A stretch of 14,727 bases of DNA from Deltaproteobacteria bacterium (GTDB taxonomy: Bacteria; Myxococcota; B64-G9). Numbering within the stretch: the stretch's first letter is position 1; every line of letters starts with the position of its first letter. The stretch is from positions 1 to 14,727 of the forward strand of contig QMME01000062.1 in the NCBI GenBank assembly GCA_003647095.1. Reading direction: 5' to 3'. The position numbers and the translations under genes were made by a program. Below, one piece after another: positions 6,276 through 12,836 of the stretch. A model generated the notes under the pieces. The model ran no database searches, was not told the origin of the DNA, and saw only the letters and a program-made list of their open reading frames with translations.

Positions 6276-7008
6276 CGCCCAGGCTCTCCTCCATGTAGCG
6301 ATCCAGGCTGTGGGAGTCCGCCTGGCTGAGGAACAGAAACATCACGCCCATGCCGGAGGGGGTGAGGGTTCCGGGACCGGGTTGCTCGCGGTTGACCCAG
6401 TTGACCTGGGCGGCCACCTTGAGTTCGGCATCGATACCCGGCAGGACGAAGCGGACCTCCAGGCGACTGCCGGCGGGAGCCGGTTCGTCGCACTTGATGA
6501 AGGCGCCCTGCTGGCTGATGTTGTATACCTCCGCCTGGTGCCAGCGATCCTGGTAGAGGTACTGCACGGGAAAACCGCCAAACACCCGGCTGTAGCTGCG
6601 CAGCTCGCGCATCTTGGGAAACAGCAGGCGATTGACGGCGAAGAGAATCTCCATCCAGGGCGCCCGGGTGGACAGGGCGGCACCGGCGCCCAGTTCCTCG
6701 AGGGCGCGCCGGGCTTCTGCCGACAGGCTGCGGCCGGTCAGCACCAGCAGGGCGGGATTCTGCGGGTGTCGCGGAAGCGCCTGCCGCAGCTGCTCGAGCA
6801 TGCCGCGCCAGTCGGCGGCCAGCATGTCGATATCCACAACCAGCAAGTCGTGCTGCGCGGATTGCCAGGCCGGCCCCAGTTCAGCCGGCGCGGTCAGGAT
6901 CTCGACCTGCAGCCCCATCTGCTGAAACAGCTCCGGCACCAGCTGCCGGGCCCGGGACGAGGCCAGCAGTACTGCTACCCGCTTTTTCTCATCCGCGGAC
7001 ATCGACAT
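6262..7008 (-). CDS. Pseudo-receiver plus PilZ domain protein
   Basis: The 248-residue product joins a receiver-like domain (10-125) to a PilZ domain (about 135-230). The receiver keeps the presumed acceptor D59 in LLVVDID and T91 in LLVLTG. The acidic pair normally found after strand 1 is replaced by LLASS (14-18), and the switch lysine appears as R115, so normal Mg-dependent phosphorylation is doubtful. The PilZ part has RxxxR at R137-R141 and NxSxxG at N163-S165-G168, so c-di-GMP binding is plausible. Two ATGs compete: 7008 (used here) and 7002. GGTGAGG lies seven bases before the second, which may be the real start. Its last 14 bp overlap the end of the other PilZ gene on the opposite strand. 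The next gene upstream on the same strand ends 33 bp away, which suggests a shared transcript. Confidence 0.85.
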   Translation of the reverse strand: MSMSADEKKRVAVLLASSRARQLVPELFQQMGLQVEILTAPAELGPAWQSAQHDLLVVDIDMLAADWRGMLEQLRQALPRHPQNPALLVLTGRSLSAEARRALEELGAGAALSTRAPWMEILFAVNRLLFPKMRELRSYSRVFGGFPVQYLYQDRWHQAEVYNISQQGAFIKCDEPAPAGSRLEVRFVLPGIDAELKVAAQVNWVNREQPGPGTLTPSGMGVMFLFLSQADSHSLDRYMEESLGANDS

Positions 7009-7041
7009 GCCTCACCACCCGGACCAGCTTGACATTTCTGG

Positions 7042-8622
7042 TCAATTCTCCAGTCGTTTCTTCAGGTGGCGCACTTCGCTGCGGGCCCGCTCGTTGCGGG
7101 GGTTGCAGTCCAGTGCGCTCTGGAATTCACGCAACGCCCGTTCCAGCTGCCCGTCCCGCTTGGAGATGTAACCCAGGTACAGGCGTGCCTCGTCGTGGCT
7201 GGGATCGAGGGCGATGACCTTGAGGAAGGGCTTGCGGACTCCTTCCGGTAAGGGCTGGTCGGCGGGCGTCTTGTCCAGGGCCTGGAAATACAGGGCCTGT
7301 CCCAGGCGCAGGTGATAGCCGGGTTCGTCCGGGTACAAGGCGATGGCCTGGTCGAACAGATCGATGGCTTCCTGGTAACGCTTGGCCCCCATGGCCAGCT
7401 CCGCCTTCTGGGCCTCGACGTCGGCCAGCAGTCGCTTGTCGGTCTTCTCGACGGGAGGACGCCGGCCGCGACCGGTGAGACTCTTGAGGTACTGGCGGCG
7501 CTTGGCGTCGTCGGAGAGCAAGCGATAGGCCAGGGTGACCCGATCGAGCAGTTGGCCGGCCATCTGGCGATCCCGGCTCGAGGAGTAGCTGTCCTCGATA
7601 TTCTGCAGCTTGTACTGGCGCAGCAGCTTGAAATAGGAGCTCTTGATTTCCTCCGGGCCGGCACGGCGCTCCACCTCCAGCACCGCGAAGTGGTCCTGCC
7701 GGTCCAGGTCCAGCACCTTGCGGGCCAACGCCGCGTCGACGCCGTTCCGGTCGAGCAGCGATTTCATGGTGGGTGGACGAATCTCCTCCTCCTCCATCTC
7801 CACCACGTCGATCTCGATCTCCCCGGCCGCCGCCGTGCCGCCGGCGGCCGGCGTTGCCTCCGGCGGGGAGGCGGCCTTCATTGCCGCGGGCAGGTTTTCC
7901 AGTTCCAGGTCGGTCAGGTCGGGCTGCTTCACTCCCGAGGCATCGATGGCCCGCAGGGCATGCAGCACGTACAGCACCGGCAACAGCTCCTGCAATTCAC
8001 CGACCTTTTCCTTCATGAGTTTCATCAGCGTGCTTCCGGAGCCGATGGCACGCAGCACGCGCTGCTCGCGGGGGCCGATGGTCAGCGGCTGGAAGGCCGC
8101 CCGGTGGCGCTTGACGAAGGTGGTCTCCTCGTCGACGGGAAACTCGCCGAGCAGGCGATCCATCGAATAGCAGGCGGGAACGCCATCCAGCAGGACGGTG
8201 GGAATCTCCACGCTGATGAGCACGTTCTCCGGGGGCACCTGTTCCTTGTCGATGGTGAAGCCGAAGTCGACCATCTTGAAGCAATTGCGCAGCTTGCGCC
8301 GGCACTGGAACTCCAGGGCGCTGAAGACCTCCTGCGCCTGCAACAAGTCCATGGCCACCAGCACCTCGCCGGCCCGCTGGCCGGTCTTGACCATGGTATC
8401 CAGCAAGCGGCGATAGTCCTCCTGGGATATCTTGCCCTCCTCGAGCAACAACCGGCCCAGGGTCTCTTCCTGCTGGTTGGAGACCACGTTCACCGGCCGG
8501 CCGGCCCGGAACAATATCTGCCTGGTTACCGTACCCTCCATGAGGGTAAGCCGTCCCTCGAAACCGGAAACAGCCAGGCCCACCAGCATGTAAGGTAAAA
8601 AGATTTTCCCTTCGTCGGTCAT
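7042..8622 (-). CDS. PATAN (DUF4388)-like, J-like and TPR multidomain protein
   Basis: The 526-residue product is cytoplasmic, with no signal or membrane segment. Residues 1-125 resemble the DUF4388/PATAN domain: FEGRLTL followed by the LFRAGRPV strand-turn, then a helical GRLLLEEGKISQEDYRRLL segment. Such domains are common in deltaproteobacterial regulatory proteins. An acidic, Pro/Ala-rich linker spans about 235-285. Residues 308-380 have the J-domain outline (HFAVLEVERRAGPEEIKSSYFKLLRQY), but the diagnostic HPD is replaced by KLQ near 338-340. Two TPR-like repeats follow (about 405-445 and 462-510). The ATG at 8622 has only a weak ribosome binding site, and a good promoter ends nine bases before it. 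The frame further upstream resembles nothing. It probably shares a transcript with the receiver-PilZ gene. Its role is likely protein-protein scaffolding in signalling, which is inference. Confidence 0.82.
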   Translation of the reverse strand: MTDEGKIFLPYMLVGLAVSGFEGRLTLMEGTVTRQILFRAGRPVNVVSNQQEETLGRLLLEEGKISQEDYRRLLDTMVKTGQRAGEVLVAMDLLQAQEVFSALEFQCRRKLRNCFKMVDFGFTIDKEQVPPENVLISVEIPTVLLDGVPACYSMDRLLGEFPVDEETTFVKRHRAAFQPLTIGPREQRVLRAIGSGSTLMKLMKEKVGELQELLPVLYVLHALRAIDASGVKQPDLTDLELENLPAAMKAASPPEATPAAGGTAAAGEIEIDVVEMEEEEIRPPTMKSLLDRNGVDAALARKVLDLDRQDHFAVLEVERRAGPEEIKSSYFKLLRQYKLQNIEDSYSSSRDRQMAGQLLDRVTLAYRLLSDDAKRRQYLKSLTGRGRRPPVEKTDKRLLADVEAQKAELAMGAKRYQEAIDLFDQAIALYPDEPGYHLRLGQALYFQALDKTPADQPLPEGVRKPFLKVIALDPSHDEARLYLGYISKRDGQLERALREFQSALDCNPRNERARSEVRHLKKRLEN

Positions 8623-8631
8623 GTCTCGGGC

Positions 8632-8661
8632 ACTGTAGCAGACAGGTCGCCGGAGGGTCAA
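8632..8661 (-). promoter_or_regulatory. Promoter of the PATAN-J-TPR / receiver-PilZ unit
   Basis: On the minus strand TTGACC (8661-8656, five of six) and TACAGT (8637-8632, four of six) are separated by 18 bases. Nine bases separate the -10 box from the ATG at 8622, so the leader would be two or three bases at most. This mirrors the arrangement at the plus-strand PilZ gene. Confidence 0.45.
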
Positions 8662-8775
8662 CAGAACGGGCCCGGTGCCATATCGACACTGTTGCCTCGC
8701 GGCCGGCCACCCGGCACCCCGGCGGTTCTCCCGCTGCCGCCGGACCATTCCCGTCACAGGTGTTTTCCGTCCGCC

Positions 8776-8805
8776 TTGACAGACCCTCGGTCACTGCGTT
8801 AGTGC
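8776..8805 (+). promoter_or_regulatory. Possible promoter of the ABC operon
   Basis: A perfect -35 box TTGACA (8776-8781) lies 35 bases before the ATPase start codon. The -10 region at 17 to 18 bases (TTAGTG/TAGTGC, 8799-8805) is a poor match, so this is tentative. It sits in the 194-bp divergent gap shared with the PATAN-J-TPR gene. Confidence 0.3.
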
Positions 8806-8816
8806 CAGGCGAGAGC

Positions 8817-9581
8817 ATGCCCGCATCGGCAAACACCTGCGCGCTCGAGCCCGAGCGCCCGTTGCTGGAGGCCCGGGGCCTGGGCCGCTGGTTCGGCTCC
8901 CGGGCCGCACTGCGTGATATCGATGTGGTGCTGCCGGCCGGGTGCATCCTGGGGGTGTAAGGCCCCAACGGTTCCGGCAAGACCACCCTGCTGCGCCTGC
9001 TCGGAGGAACCCTGCAACCCACGACCGGTGTCGTCCGCTTCCGGGGCCGGGACCTGCATGCCGCCCCCCGGCAGATCCGCCGCCACCTGGGCCTCGCCCC
9101 CGAGCAGGCGCCCGTCGACGACGCCCTCACCGTCCAGGCCCAGCTGCTGCTGTGGACCAGGCTGCACGGGGTCGACCGCAACCGGGCAGTCGAGCGGGTC
9201 GCGGCCACGGCTGCAGCCCTGGGTATCGAGCCGCTGCTGCGGCAACGGGCGGGAACCCTTTCGCACGGACAACGCCGCCTGCTGTGCCTGGCCCGGGCAC
9301 TGGCACCGGAACCGGAGGTGCTGCTGCTGGATGAGCCGTTCGAGGGCCTGGATGGTGCGTCCCGGCAACGGGTGCAGCAGGCCTGCCGGCATCATGCCCG
9401 CCGCGGGGCGCTGGTCGTCGCCTCGCACCTGCTCGAACAACTGCTCGAGCTGTGCCAGCGGCTCCTGGTGCTGCACCAGGGTCGCTGCCTGGGCGACGTC
9501 GCCACCGCCTCCGCAGACGGCGGCCGGGGAGCGCGAGAGCAGGTGCGGCACCTGCTGGCCGGCGCAGAGAGCGGGTCATGA
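8817..9581 (+). pseudogene. ABC transporter ATP-binding subunit interrupted by an in-frame TAA
   Basis: One continuous frame of 255 codons encodes an ABC ATPase of the ABC-2/GldA type, but codon 48 (8958-8960) is TAA. The stop directly precedes Walker A, GPNGSGKT (codons 49-56). Everything else is intact: APEQAP Q-loop region (near 94-99), signature LSHGQ (148-152, with His for the usual first Gly), Walker B VLLLDEP (168-174), and the H-loop histidine at 204 in ASH. No methionine codon occurs after the stop, and restart would lose or damage the P-loop. The family often has a hydrophobic residue or Tyr here, so a one-base change from TAT or TAC would explain it. Recent nonsense mutation, sequence error or readthrough cannot be told apart from this window. 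The ATG at 8817 has a moderate GGCGAGA site. The terminal TGA overlaps the permease ATG. Confidence 0.82.
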
Positions 9582-10357
9582 ACGGGGTCCTGCTGTTTCT
9601 GCGGCGCGAGCTCAGGCTCACCTTCGGGGGCTCCCGGACGGGACTGGTGCTGGCCGCCTTCGCGCTGGTATGCGGCATCGTCTTCCTGGAACAGCTGGCC
9701 GATCTGCGCCAGCAGGTGCAACTGGCCGCCCGCCTGGCCCCGGCACGCCTGCTCAACCTGCAACTGGGCAGCCGGCTGTTTACGCCCCTGTTCACCACCA
9801 TGGGCGAGCTGCTGGTGTTCGTAACCCCCCTGTTGGCGTTGCCCGCCTTCCTGGGTGAACGGCAGCGCGGTTCGTTGCTGCTGCTGCGGGCCTGTCCCCG
9901 CAGCAGCTGGGCCCTGGTCACCGGCAAGTACCTGGCAGTACTGCTCACGGTGCTGGGCTGCGTGGCCCTGGCGGCGCTTTATGCACTGCTGTTGCAGCTG
10001 GTGGCCACCCGGGCCGTCATTCCCTGGCAGCAGGTGCTCTCCGGGCTGCTGGGACTGGCGCTGCTGGCGGCGGGCTTCAGTGCCCTGGCCCTGGCCGTGG
10101 CGGCGGCCAGCGAATCACCGCTTACGGCCGGCATGGTGGCCATCGGTGTCCTGCTGGGCTTGTGGATGGCCGGCTGGGCCGGCTCCGGCCAGGCGGGCGC
10201 GCTGGGTCGCCTGCTGCGCGAAGCCAGCGCCATGAATCACCTGGTCGCCTTCGCCCGGGGACGCTTCCGCCTGCAGGACGTGGTCTACATGTGCTCCCTC
10301 ACGGCCATGGGACTGGCCGGCGCGGTCTGTGCCTGGAACGTCAGGGGGCGGCTGTGA
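9578..10357 (+). CDS. ABC-2 type permease, GldF-like
   Basis: The 259-residue product has six predicted membrane helices (about 21-39, 70-92, 117-142, 152-176, 180-200 and 235-254), the usual ABC-2 permease plan. Features recalling GldF are the ERQRGSLLLLRACP segment after helix 2, typical of RxxGTLExL-like coupling regions, and the C-terminal GRFRLQDVVYMCS...NVRGRL. It would form the membrane channel with the upstream ATPase. Substrate cannot be predicted, since related systems serve gliding, export of polymers or copper/nitrous-oxide maturation. The ATG at 9578 overlaps the ATPase TGA as ATGA, so translation is likely coupled. A terminated upstream gene could therefore reduce its expression. 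A longer open frame from 9452 is rejected because it only reads the ATPase gene out of frame. Confidence 0.85.
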   Translation: MNGVLLFLRRELRLTFGGSRTGLVLAAFALVCGIVFLEQLADLRQQVQLAARLAPARLLNLQLGSRLFTPLFTTMGELLVFVTPLLALPAFLGERQRGSLLLLRACPRSSWALVTGKYLAVLLTVLGCVALAALYALLLQLVATRAVIPWQQVLSGLLGLALLAAGFSALALAVAAASESPLTAGMVAIGVLLGLWMAGWAGSGQAGALGRLLREASAMNHLVAFARGRFRLQDVVYMCSLTAMGLAGAVCAWNVRGRL

Positions 10358-11145
10358 AGGGGCTGGCATCACGAGTCCGCGGGAGCTTGCTGCTGCTGGC
10401 CGTGTTGCTGTTGCTCACCACTCCGCTGACGCTGTTCGTGGCCAGAGGCTTTTCCTGGGTGGTGACCGCCAAGCTGGTGGTGGCCACCCTGCTGCTGGCC
10501 GGCTGGTTGTGGCTGCGGCGGTGCCCGCCCGCCGGACCGCCGAGGCACCGCCCGCCCCTGGGCGTCCTTTGCGGATACGCCCTGGCCATGTGCCTGGTGG
10601 CAGTAGCGGGCGTGGCGCTTACCTGGCTGGCGGGACGGTGCAGCTGGCAATTGCGGACGCAGGACCACCGGCAGGGTGTCCTTTCCCCCCAGACGAGAAA
10701 GTTGCTCGACCAGCAGCCGGGGCCGGTACGGGTGTTGATCGGCCTGGCGCCGGCCGATCGGCGTCGCGTCGCCCTGGAGCAGTTGCTCGACGAGGCGGCC
10801 GAGATCCATCCCCGTCTTTCCTGGCGACTGGCCAGCGCCGAGGAACGGGCCCTGCTGGAAAAAAAGTATTCCCTGGCGGCGGGGAGCGGCTGGCTGTTGC
10901 TGTCCGGCGCGAATTCCACCCGGACGGCCCTGCTGGGTGACGAACCGGAGGCGGCGCTGGCCAACGGCCTGGCCGGTCTGCTGGGCCGCCGGCAACCGGT
11001 GGTGATTCGCCCGGCACCGAGAGGCGCGCCACCCCTGTTGCTCACCACCGGGCAACTCAACCTGCTGGCCTTGCTGTGCCTGGACCTGCTGCCAGTGCTG
11101 TTGCTGCTGCTGGCGATGACCCGCCGCCGGGCCGGCCAGGCCTGA
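10354..11145 (+). CDS. Compact GldG-like auxiliary membrane subunit of the ABC system
   Basis: The 263-residue product has three N-terminal membrane helices (about 11-29, 35-54 and 70-94), a soluble central part (about 95-235) and a C-terminal helix (about 237-255). The start of the soluble part, GVLSPQTRKLLDQQPGPVRVLI (108-129), matches the opening of GldG/ABC-auxiliary domains (YSLSxxTxxLLxxLxxPVxV). Later segments SGWLLLSGANSTR and EAALANGLAGLLGRRQ also fit that layout. GldG proteins are usually about 500 residues, so this one is about half size and lacks much of the central domain. The start is GTG at 10354 with AGGGGG six bases upstream, overlapping the permease TGA as GTGA. The position after an ATPase and a GldF-like permease supports the call. 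Function in transport is inferred from context. Confidence 0.7.
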   Translation: MKGLASRVRGSLLLLAVLLLLTTPLTLFVARGFSWVVTAKLVVATLLLAGWLWLRRCPPAGPPRHRPPLGVLCGYALAMCLVAVAGVALTWLAGRCSWQLRTQDHRQGVLSPQTRKLLDQQPGPVRVLIGLAPADRRRVALEQLLDEAAEIHPRLSWRLASAEERALLEKKYSLAAGSGWLLLSGANSTRTALLGDEPEAALANGLAGLLGRRQPVVIRPAPRGAPPLLLTTGQLNLLALLCLDLLPVLLLLLAMTRRRAGQA

Positions 11146-11154
11146 AAAAAGGGC

Positions 11155-11183
11155 TTCGAAAAAACCCGGTTTGACGGTATCAT
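11155..11183 (+). promoter_or_regulatory. Possible promoter of the Cys-rich lipoprotein gene
   Basis: TATCAT (11178-11183) matches five of six -10 bases. A weak -35 (TTCGAA, 11155-11160) lies 17 bases before it. The start of transcription would fall near 11190, 33 bases before the start codon. It suggests that the lipoprotein is transcribed separately from the ABC operon, whose last gene ends at 11145. Confidence 0.35.
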
Positions 11184-11222
11184 GAGCGGATGGAGTGGCA
11201 ATTCCAGGCAAGGGGGCAGGCA

Positions 11223-12737
11223 ATGAGAAATCACCTCTGGCAGTTGTTGCTGGTGTCGGTTTCGGCCTTGCTGCTGGCGGCCTGCGGCGGCGGTGGGCAG
11301 TCGAGCTTGCTCTGCTCGGAGGAAGTCAGCTGTCCCGAGGGCATGGCCTGCGATCCCGGCGGCATGTGCATCGAGGCCGAAGACCTGGCCATAGCCACCG
11401 AGGCCCTGGACCCGGCGGCAGTGGGCGTGGCCTACCAGTTCACCCTGCAGGCGACCGGGGGGATCCCTCCCTACCACGACTGGGCGGTCGACACCCTGGC
11501 CGGCTGGATCGGCATCGACCCCGACAGCGGCGTCCTTTCCGGGACCCCCGACGCCGGCAGCCTGGGACTGACGGTCACCGTATCCGTCTACGACTCTTCC
11601 TACGGAGACGGTGCCCTGGCCTCGAAGAGCTTCCAGCTGGTGGTCAGTGATTGCGACCAGGAAGGACTCCAGCAGGCCTGCTTCGATGTCCAGGAAGGTC
11701 TTTGCCGGGCCGGGGCCATGACCTGCCACGACGGCAAGTGGTCCAGTTGTTCCCTGACCGGTCTTTCCCAGGACATCGACCACTGCGGCCCGGAATGCAG
11801 CCCCTGCGACCAGGCACTGGCAGACCGTTGCCTGGGAGAGTGCCTGTGCGGCTCGAACCCGCCCTGCGACAGCGGCAAGCTCTGCTGCCTGGGCCTGTGC
11901 CTGGACCCGGCCACCAGCCGGCACCATTGCGGTGCCTGTGACAACGATTGCGACAGCGCCGTGCAAAACGCCCTGGGCGTGGAATGCCTCGACGGCGCCT
12001 GCAGCTACACCGAGTGCCGGCCGGGCTTCCTCGATTGCAACGACGATGCCGCCGACGGTTGCGAGACGGCGGTGGACGTGAACCACTGCGGCAACTGCGA
12101 GACCGACTGTCTGCAACAGACCGTAAACGCCCAGGACGTTACCTGCGAGCAGCTGTCGGAAAGTTCCTACCGTTGCAACTACACTTCCTGCGCGCCGGGG
12201 TTCTTCGACTGCGACACCATCCTACGCAACGGCTGCGAGGCGTCCCTGAGCGATGCCCGCACCTGCGGCAGTTGCGACAACAACTGCCTGGCGGCGGGCA
12301 ACAACACCGCCTGCCTGGATGACGGCAATGGCAACTTCCACTGTGGTTGCCGAGACGACAATGACTGTTCCCGCGAGCCACCCCGGCTGTGCTGCGACGG
12401 GCGCTGCGTGGATGCCGACGACCCGGCCCACTGCGGCTCCTGCGATGTCGATTGCGGCAACGATGCCGCCGGGCCCCTGTGCATCGATCCCGCCACCTCG
12501 CAGTGCGGCTGCTTCGACCGCTTCGACTGCGGCGGCCATAACCTGTGCTGCGACGCCGCCTGCCTGCCCGTCGACGACCAGCACTGCGGAGACTGCTCGA
12601 TCGCCTGCGGTCCGCAATACGGCGGCCCCCACTGCGACATCGACACGGAAAGCTGCTACTGCCAGGGCAACGAGGAATGCGCCGGCTTCGGTTCCGGCAC
12701 CTGCGTGGGCTCCGGGGTGGACGCCCGCTGCCAGTAG
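11223..12737 (+). CDS. Cys-rich repeat lipoprotein with a putative-Ig domain
   Basis: The 504-residue product begins with a lipoprotein signal (hydrophobic 6-18, lipobox LAAC with C21), so it should be a surface or outer-membrane lipoprotein. A short CPEGMACDPGGMC motif (37-49) follows. Residues about 56-142 fit a putative-Ig (He_PIG) domain: YQFTLQATGGIPPY, then IDPDSGVLSGTPDAGS. The rest carries six Cys-rich units of about 48-59 residues, centred on CGxCxxxC at C236, C289, C348, C404 and C455 plus a variant at C188. The second and third share DCxxxxxxGCE. About 65 of 504 residues are cysteine, implying many disulfides. This repeat style is familiar in Myxococcota surface proteins. The ATG at 11223 follows AGGGGGCAGG. 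The in-frame ATG at 11190 would put a needless tail before the signal. Its function is unknown; adhesion or surface display is a guess. Confidence 0.85.
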   Translation: MRNHLWQLLLVSVSALLLAACGGGGQSSLLCSEEVSCPEGMACDPGGMCIEAEDLAIATEALDPAAVGVAYQFTLQATGGIPPYHDWAVDTLAGWIGIDPDSGVLSGTPDAGSLGLTVTVSVYDSSYGDGALASKSFQLVVSDCDQEGLQQACFDVQEGLCRAGAMTCHDGKWSSCSLTGLSQDIDHCGPECSPCDQALADRCLGECLCGSNPPCDSGKLCCLGLCLDPATSRHHCGACDNDCDSAVQNALGVECLDGACSYTECRPGFLDCNDDAADGCETAVDVNHCGNCETDCLQQTVNAQDVTCEQLSESSYRCNYTSCAPGFFDCDTILRNGCEASLSDARTCGSCDNNCLAAGNNTACLDDGNGNFHCGCRDDNDCSREPPRLCCDGRCVDADDPAHCGSCDVDCGNDAAGPLCIDPATSQCGCFDRFDCGGHNLCCDAACLPVDDQHCGDCSIACGPQYGGPHCDIDTESCYCQGNEECAGFGSGTCVGSGVDARCQ

Positions 12738-12761
12738 CCGCCAGCTTCTCCCCTACGGGGT

Positions 12762-12791
12762 TTGCAATCCTGCACAACCTGCGTGTAATGT
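12762..12791 (+). promoter_or_regulatory. Weak promoter candidate before thiL
   Basis: TTGCAA (12762-12767) and TAATGT (12786-12791) are 18 bases apart, matching four and three of six consensus bases. They lie 45 bases before the thiL ATG in the 99-bp gap after the lipoprotein gene. A small CCCC-TAC-GGGG hairpin at 12750-12760, followed by TTT, could help end the preceding transcript but is too weak to call a terminator. Confidence 0.25.
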
Positions 12792-12836
12792 CGGGGGCGA
12801 TCTACTACGGCCCGCCGGCGGTGGAGTGTGGCGCCC

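Noticed and set aside
7312..8598. 428-codon open frame antisense to the PATAN-J-TPR gene
   Set aside because: Shadow frame with His/Gln/Leu-rich composition, no motif and no ribosome binding site.
8958..8960. Selenocysteine or pyrrolysine at the ABC ATPase stop
   Set aside because: Those use TGA and TAG. The codon is TAA, and no functional cysteine or lysine is expected at this position of the fold.
11146..11170. Possible terminator after the GldG-like gene (AAAAAAGGGCTTCG and AAAAAACCC)
   Set aside because: Only a three-base GGG/CCC stem can form, and no T-run follows on the plus strand.
10341..12116. 591-codon minus-strand open frame crossing the GldG-like and lipoprotein genes
   Set aside because: It spans two well-supported plus-strand genes and an intergenic gap without any domain signal.
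11223..12737. Cys-rich gene as an iron-sulfur or multiheme electron-transfer protein
   Set aside because: There are no CxxCH heme motifs, and the spacing does not fit ferredoxin clusters. A lipoprotein signal and repeated CGxCxxxC units fit extracellular disulfides better.
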